Assembly (NCBI RefSeq): GCF_030718995.1
Contig: NZ_CP132204.1
Location: 3,162,001-3,226,000 of the forward strand
Length of the DNA stretch: 64,000 bases
Reading direction: 5' to 3'
Source: Arthrobacter oryzae
GTDB taxonomy: Bacteria; Actinomycetota; Actinomycetes; Actinomycetales; Micrococcaceae
In this document: one piece after another, positions 59,332-64,000 of the stretch
Layout: every line of letters starts with the position of its first letter
Numbering within the stretch: the stretch's first letter is position 1
Made by a program: the position numbers and the translations under genes
Notes under the pieces: model-generated
Database searches by the model: none
What the model saw: only the letters and a program-made list of their open reading frames with translations
Told to the model about the DNA's origin: nothing

Positions 59332-60939
59332 ATGGAGACAATCGCCAGCCTGGTGGACACCGGCAGCGCCGCCTACGCCGCGAACCGCGAGGCCCAGCTG
59401 GGGCTGGCCCGCGAGCTGAAGGAACGCCTCGCCACGGCAGCGCTGGGCGGGCCGGAGAAGTCCCGGGAGCGGCACGTGGCACGCGGCAAGCTGCTGCCCC
59501 GTGAGCGCATCGACCAGCTGCTCGACGACGGCAGCCCGTTCCTCGAGATCGCGCCGCTCGCCGCCAACGGCATGTACAACGACGATTCCCCGGGTGCCGG
59601 CGTCATTGCGGGGATCGGTCTGGTCCACGGCCGCCAGGTGCTGGTCATCTCCAACGACGCCACGGTCAAGGGCGGCACCTACTATCCGATGACGGTCAAG
59701 AAGCACCTCCGGGCGCAGGAAATCGCGCTGGAGAACCGGCTGCCCTGCATCTACCTCGTGGACTCCGGAGGGGCCTTTCTGCCGAAACAGGACGAGGTCT
59801 TCCCGGACAAGGAACATTTTGGCCGGATCTTCTTCAACCAGGCGAAGATGTCCGCGGCAGGGATCCCGCAGATCGCCTCCGTGATGGGTTCCTGCACCGC
59901 CGGCGGCGCCTATGTCCCCGCGATGAGCGACGAAACCGTGATTGTCCGCAACCAGGGCACCATCTTCCTGGGCGGGCCGCCGCTGGTGAAAGCCGCGATC
60001 GGCGAGATCGTCACTGCCGAGGAACTTGGCGGCGGGGACGTCCATTCGAAAATCTCCGGCGTCACCGACCACCTGGCCGAGAACGATGAGCATGCCCTCC
60101 AGATCGTCCGGGACATCGTCTCCACCCTGCCCCGCCCGGCCGCCCCCGCCTGGGACATTGACACCGCCGTCGAACCGGCCGCGGATCCGGAGGAGCTCTA
60201 CGGCGCCGTCCCCACCGACGTCAATGCCCAGTACGACGTGCGTGAGGTGATCGCCCGGCTGGTGGACGCAAGCCGCTTCCACGAGTTCAAGAAGAACTAC
60301 GGAACCACCCTGGTGGCCGGCTTCGCGAAGCTGCACGGCCATCCGGTGGGCATCGTGGCCAACAACGGCGTGCTCTTCAGCGAGTCTTCGCTCAAGGGCG
60401 CCCACTTCATCGAGCTCTGCGACCAGCGCGGCATCCCGCTGATCTTCCTGCAGAACCTGTCCGGTTTCATGGTGGGCAAGGACTACGAGCAGGGCGGCAT
60501 CGCCAAGAACGGCGCCAAGATGGTCACGGCCGTGGCCACCGCGCGCGTGCCCAAGCTGACAGTGGTGATCGGCGGCTCCTTCGGCGCCGGGAACTACTCC
60601 ATGTGCGGGCGGGCCTATTCGCCGCGCTTCCTGTGGATGTGGCCGGCGTCGCGGATCTCCGTGATGGGCGGCAACCAGGCTTCCAGCGTGCTGGCCACCG
60701 TGAAGCGGGACCAGTATGAGGCCCGCGGCGAAGAATGGTCCGCCGCGGACGAGGAGGCCTTCAAGGCACCCATCAAGCAGCAATACGAGGACCAGGGCAG
60801 CCCCTACTACTCCACCGCCCGTCTGTGGGATGACGGCGTGATCGACCCCGCGGACACCCGCACCGTCCTGGGACTGGCGCTCGACGTCGTCTCCCGCACC
60901 CCGCTGCCGGAGACCTCCTTCGGCCTCTTCCGGATGTGA
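59332..60939 (+). CDS. Acyl-CoA carboxylase carboxyltransferase (beta) subunit, methylcrotonyl-CoA-carboxylase type
   Basis: A 535-residue carboxyltransferase. Length and the [31 protein letters not shown] and [22 protein letters not shown] segments match the methylcrotonyl-CoA carboxylase beta group (AccD1 in mycobacteria, LiuB in pseudomonads) more than propionyl-CoA carboxylase. It transfers CO2 from biotin to 3-methylcrotonyl-CoA in leucine breakdown. It is followed 7 bp later by the biotin subunit, and TetR boxes lie upstream. Confidence 0.88.
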   Translation: METIASLVDTGSAAYAANREAQLGLARELKERLATAALGGPEKSRERHVARGKLLPRERIDQLLDDGSPFLEIAPLAANGMYNDDSPGAGVIAGIGLVHGRQVLVISNDATVKGGTYYPMTVKKHLRAQEIALENRLPCIYLVDSGGAFLPKQDEVFPDKEHFGRIFFNQAKMSAAGIPQIASVMGSCTAGGAYVPAMSDETVIVRNQGTIFLGGPPLVKAAIGEIVTAEELGGGDVHSKISGVTDHLAENDEHALQIVRDIVSTLPRPAAPAWDIDTAVEPAADPEELYGAVPTDVNAQYDVREVIARLVDASRFHEFKKNYGTTLVAGFAKLHGHPVGIVANNGVLFSESSLKGAHFIELCDQRGIPLIFLQNLSGFMVGKDYEQGGIAKNGAKMVTAVATARVPKLTVVIGGSFGAGNYSMCGRAYSPRFLWMWPASRISVMGGNQASSVLATVKRDQYEARGEEWSAADEEAFKAPIKQQYEDQGSPYYSTARLWDDGVIDPADTRTVLGLALDVVSRTPLPETSFGLFRM

Positions 60940-60946
60940 GCCAGAA

Positions 60947-63151
60947 ATGACTACCCCCTCATCGCCCCCGAAGCCGCTCTTCGGCACCGTGCTCGTCGCC
61001 AACCGCGGCGAGATCGCCTGCCGCGTGATCCGCACCCTGCGCGCGCTCGGCATCCGTTCGGTGGCCGTCTACAGCGACGCCGACGCCGGTGCGCGCCACG
61101 TGCGTGAAGCCGACCAAGCCGTGCGGATCGGCCCGGCGGCCGCTGCCGAGAGCTACCTCAAGATTGAGGCAATCGTCCGTGCCTGCCGCGAGACGGGCGC
61201 CGAGGCCGTGCACCCGGGGTACGGCTTCCTCAGCGAGAATGTCGACTTCGCCCGCGCGCTGGAGAAGGCGGGCATCACCTTCATCGGCCCCGGCGTTGAG
61301 TCCCTCAATGTCATGGGCGACAAGATCCGCTCCAAGAACCACGTCACCGGCTACGGCGTGCCCGTGGTCCCGGGCATCGCCGAACCCGGAATGACGGACG
61401 CGCAACTGATCGAGGCCTCTGCCGCCGTCGGTTTCCCGCTGCTGATCAAGCCCTCCGCCGGCGGCGGCGGAAAAGGCATGCACATCGTCGAACGCCCGGA
61501 GGAGCTCGAGGCCACCCTGGCCACCGCCCGCCGGGTCGCGGCCAGCGCCTTCGGCGACGACACCCTCTTCCTGGAACGCCTGGTGCTGGCACCGCGGCAT
61601 ATCGAAGTGCAGGTCCTGGCGGACAACCACGGCAATGTGATCCACCTGGGGGAGCGCGAATGCTCCCTGCAGCGCCGCCATCAGAAAGTCATTGAGGAAG
61701 CGCCCTCGCCGCTGCTCGAGTCCCTGCCCGACGGCGCCGCTGTCCGTGCGCGGATCGGCGAGGCGGCCTGTAACGCGGCCCGCAGCGTCCATTACAGCGG
61801 CGCAGGCACGGTGGAGTTCCTGGTCTCCGACAACGCCCCGGACGAGTTCTTCTTCATGGAGATGAACACCCGCCTGCAGGTGGAACACCCGGTCACCGAG
61901 ATGGTCACCGGCATCGACCTGGTCGAATGGCAGGTGCGCATCGCCGCCGGCGGGGAACTCACCGTCCGCCAGGACGACGTCGTGCTTGACGGACACTCGG
62001 TGGAAGCACGCGTCTACGCCGAAATCCCGGAACGGAACTTCCTGCCGTCCACCGGCGAAGTGGTTGTCCTGGACGAGCGCGGGGAAATCTTCACCGCCAT
62101 GGACGATCCGGACTCCTTGACTCCGGCGGCCGCCGATCCGGACATCCGCATCGACTCCGCCCTGCTCAAGGGACTCGAAATTTCCAGCGATTACGATCCC
62201 ATGGTGTCCAAAGTGATCGCCTGGGGCAGGGACCGCACAGCTGCGCTGGACAAGCTCGACACGGCACTTTCGCGCTACACGGCGCTGGGCATCGACACCA
62301 ACGTTGAATACCTGCGGCTGCTGATCAACGACGCCGATGTCCGCGCCGGCCGCCTCGACACCGGCCTGATCGAACGAAAAATGCCGGACTTCACCTTCCG
62401 GCTGGTCGCGGACGCCGAGCTCATCGCCGCCGCCATGCAGTTCTGGGTCCTGGCGGAGGCCCCGGTCACGGTGCGGTCCCCCTGGGATACCACCACCGGC
62501 TGGCGCCTCGGTGCATCCGCGCCGTGGCGGATGAGCTTCGGAACGCCCGGCGGGGGAGTGGCCACCGTGGCCGTCACCTGGTTGAGCAACCTCGATCTGG
62601 GCCACGCCCTTGTCCGCGTCAACGATGGTCCCGCGCACAAGGTGATTGTGATCGGTCTGTCCGGTGACGACGTCTACCTGGAAATCGATGGTGAAGAAGT
62701 CCGGTACGCGCTGGGTAGTTTCTGGAACTCCTACCCTCCACAGGGCAATCCGCAGACGATCTTCCTCGGCAACGAGGGCTGGTCCTGCCGGCTCGAGGTG
62801 CTGACCCGCGAGTCCCGGCTGGCCCGCGTCCTGGCTGCGGTGCAGCGCGAGGAGGGCGCCGCGGACCCGGCAGTGCGCTCGCCGATGCCCGGCACGGTGG
62901 TCTCCGTCTCCGTCAGCGACGGCGACCATGTGGAGGCCGGCCAGGTCCTGCTCTCGGTGGAGGCGATGAAGATGGAGCACCAGCTCGTTGCACCGCTCGA
63001 GGGCACGGTCCACATCAGCTCCGCGTCCGGCGACCTGGTCAAGGCGGACCAGGTGCTTGCCACCGTCCACCCCGCGGCGCCGCCATCGGCGTCGGACGCA
63101 GCCGAGGACGCGGTGGAGGAATCCGTCATCGCCATGGGCGCGGCAGAGTAG
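60947..63151 (+). CDS. Acyl-CoA carboxylase alpha subunit (biotin carboxylase plus biotin carrier)
   Basis: A 734-residue protein combining biotin carboxylase (VLVANRGEIACRVIRTLRALG, the ATP-grasp PSAGGGGKGMHIV, FMEMNTRLQVEHPVTEMVTG), a middle BT-like region (about 500-640) and the C-terminal biotin carrier with biotinylated lysine K675 in VEAMKMEHQL. This is the MCC alpha (AccA1/LiuD) type. It carboxylates biotin with ATP and bicarbonate and pairs with the preceding beta subunit. Confidence 0.92.
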   Translation: MTTPSSPPKPLFGTVLVANRGEIACRVIRTLRALGIRSVAVYSDADAGARHVREADQAVRIGPAAAAESYLKIEAIVRACRETGAEAVHPGYGFLSENVDFARALEKAGITFIGPGVESLNVMGDKIRSKNHVTGYGVPVVPGIAEPGMTDAQLIEASAAVGFPLLIKPSAGGGGKGMHIVERPEELEATLATARRVAASAFGDDTLFLERLVLAPRHIEVQVLADNHGNVIHLGERECSLQRRHQKVIEEAPSPLLESLPDGAAVRARIGEAACNAARSVHYSGAGTVEFLVSDNAPDEFFFMEMNTRLQVEHPVTEMVTGIDLVEWQVRIAAGGELTVRQDDVVLDGHSVEARVYAEIPERNFLPSTGEVVVLDERGEIFTAMDDPDSLTPAAADPDIRIDSALLKGLEISSDYDPMVSKVIAWGRDRTAALDKLDTALSRYTALGIDTNVEYLRLLINDADVRAGRLDTGLIERKMPDFTFRLVADAELIAAAMQFWVLAEAPVTVRSPWDTTTGWRLGASAPWRMSFGTPGGGVATVAVTWLSNLDLGHALVRVNDGPAHKVIVIGLSGDDVYLEIDGEEVRYALGSFWNSYPPQGNPQTIFLGNEGWSCRLEVLTRESRLARVLAAVQREEGAADPAVRSPMPGTVVSVSVSDGDHVEAGQVLLSVEAMKMEHQLVAPLEGTVHISSASGDLVKADQVLATVHPAAPPSASDAAEDAVEESVIAMGAAE

Positions 63152-63219
63152 CCGTCCCGCATCTTCACCTTCAGTACACCAACAGACCCGTTACAGACTT
63201 AAGACAAGGAAATCCCAAC

Positions 63220-64000
63220 ATGGCTGATTTTGAGCTCAGCGAGGAATACCAGGACCTCAGCAACACCGTCCGCGAATTCGCCGACGAAGTGGTGGCACCG
63301 GTTTCCGCAAAACACGACGAGGAACACAGCTTCCCCTACGAGGTGGTCTCCCAGATGGCGGACATGGGCCTGTTCGGCCTGCCGTTCCCGGAAGAGTTCG
63401 GCGGCATGGGCGGGGACTACTTCGCCCTCGCCCTCGCCCTGGAGCAGCTGGGCCGGGTGGACCAGTCCGTGGCCATCACGCTGGAAGCCGGCGTCTCCCT
63501 CGGCGCCATGCCCGTGTACCGGTTCGGCACCGACGCCCAGAAAGAGGAATGGCTGCCCTCCCTGGCGTCCGGCAAGGCGCTCGCCGGGTTCGGCCTGACC
63601 GAACCCGAGGCCGGCTCCGACGCGGGCGGAACCAAGACCACCGCCCGGCTCGAAGGGGGTGAGTGGATCATCAACGGCAACAAGGAGTTCATCACCAACT
63701 CCGGCACGGACATCACCAGCCTTGTCACCGTGACGGCCGTCACCGCCAAGCACGAGCGCGAAGACGGCAGCATCAAGAAGGAAATCTCCACCATCCTCGT
63801 GCCCACCGGCACCCCCGGGTTCAAGGCCGAGAAGGCCTACAACAAGGTGGGCTGGAACGCCTCGGACACCCACCCGCTCACGCTCAAGGACGTCCGCGTA
63901 CCGGAGGCGAACCTCCTCGGCGAGCAGGGCCGCGGCTACGCGAACTTCCTGTCCATCCTGGACGAGGGCCGCATCGCCATCGCCGCACTCGCCACCGGAG
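63220..64000 (+). CDS. Acyl-CoA dehydrogenase (isovaleryl-CoA type?), cut by the right edge
   Basis: At least 260 residues from the ATG at 63220 (AAGGA 9 nt upstream) with no stop before the edge. Features are FELSEEYQDLSNTVREFADEVVAP, PFPEEFGGMGGDYFALALALEQLGRVDQS, GFGLTEPEAGSDAGG and the substrate-side TNSGTDITSLVTVTAVT. It is the third gene of the carboxylase operon, matching the order of mycobacterial leucine catabolism (accD1-accA1-fadE19). In that setting it would oxidise isovaleryl- or another short branched acyl-CoA. The catalytic base lies beyond the window. Confidence 0.85.
   Translation, partial: MADFELSEEYQDLSNTVREFADEVVAPVSAKHDEEHSFPYEVVSQMADMGLFGLPFPEEFGGMGGDYFALALALEQLGRVDQSVAITLEAGVSLGAMPVYRFGTDAQKEEWLPSLASGKALAGFGLTEPEAGSDAGGTKTTARLEGGEWIINGNKEFITNSGTDITSLVTVTAVTAKHEREDGSIKKEISTILVPTGTPGFKAEKAYNKVGWNASDTHPLTLKDVRVPEANLLGEQGRGYANFLSILDEGRIAIAALATG

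Noticed and set aside
60959..63070. 703-residue open frame antisense to the carboxylase alpha gene
   Set aside because: The plus-strand gene shows complete biotin carboxylase and biotin-carrier motifs; the antisense product has none.

Overview
The window is chromosomal DNA from a high-GC actinobacterium, most likely Arthrobacter or a close relative (Pseudarthrobacter or Paenarthrobacter, family Micrococcaceae). The evidence is the strong G/C bias at third codon positions, frequent GTG and TTG starts, actinobacterial gene orders (dusB-dgt-dnaG; rpsB-tsf-pyrH-frr-cdsA followed by a DivIVA-domain gene), a SAM-IV riboswitch, a DUF222/HNH protein of the Arthrobacter type and a leucine-catabolism cluster organised as in other actinobacteria. 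No prophage, insertion sequence, CRISPR array or integrase was seen.

Layout. 1-3.9 kb: an edge-truncated FAD amine oxidase, hutI, a histidine phosphatase and a CPBP membrane protease. 4-7.7 kb: a VOC protein, then metY and metX; metX lies directly behind a SAM-IV riboswitch. 7.8-13.8 kb: an MHS-type transporter and a zinc alcohol dehydrogenase, then a LysR regulator divergent from mmsB-mmsA (3-hydroxyisobutyrate and methylmalonate-semialdehyde dehydrogenases), with an 18-bp palindrome in the divergent region. 13.8-25.3 kb: miscellaneous genes, including a DUF222/HNH protein missing part of its HNH core, an AlkZ-like winged-helix protein, hydrolases, glyS and a three-gene minus-strand operon (hydrolase, DUF1295 methyltransferase or reductase, lysophospholipid acyltransferase). 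25.5-33 kb: a BBE-type flavin oxidase, a YibE/F membrane protein and dusB-dgt-dnaG. 33-33.4 kb: two identical tRNA-Asn genes, each with its own terminator. 33.4-39.3 kb: a Bcr/CflA drug exporter and a putative envelope cluster (holin-like protein, CDP-alcohol phosphatidyltransferase, DMT transporter, GT4 glycosyltransferase). 39.4-46.9 kb: a CAT-anticodon tRNA, an acyl-CoA dehydrogenase, an M23 peptidase without a signal peptide, and the rpsB-to-cdsA translation, nucleotide and lipid genes. 46.9-53 kb: a LytS/LytTR two-component system flanked by two acetate-type sodium/solute symporters, each paired with a small membrane partner. 54-64 kb: branched-chain amino-acid catabolism, with an Lrp/AsnC regulator divergent from a branched-chain 2-oxoacid dehydrogenase operon (E1 alpha, E1 beta, E2), then a TetR regulator divergent from a methylcrotonyl-CoA-carboxylase-type pair and an acyl-CoA dehydrogenase that runs off the right edge.

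The most notable points are regulatory. A GTTA-N8-TAAC box occurs twice in the TetR/carboxylase intergenic region, once as a perfect 16-bp palindrome before the distant acyl-CoA dehydrogenase, and once before an esterase. CRP/GlxR-type TGTGA-N6-TCACA sites lie before the 2-oxoacid dehydrogenase operon and the acetate-symporter operon. A 65-bp duplication of the tetR 3' end flanks a 113-bp segment that holds an inverted repeat. I did not find a convincing wholly new system; most genes belong to recognised families.
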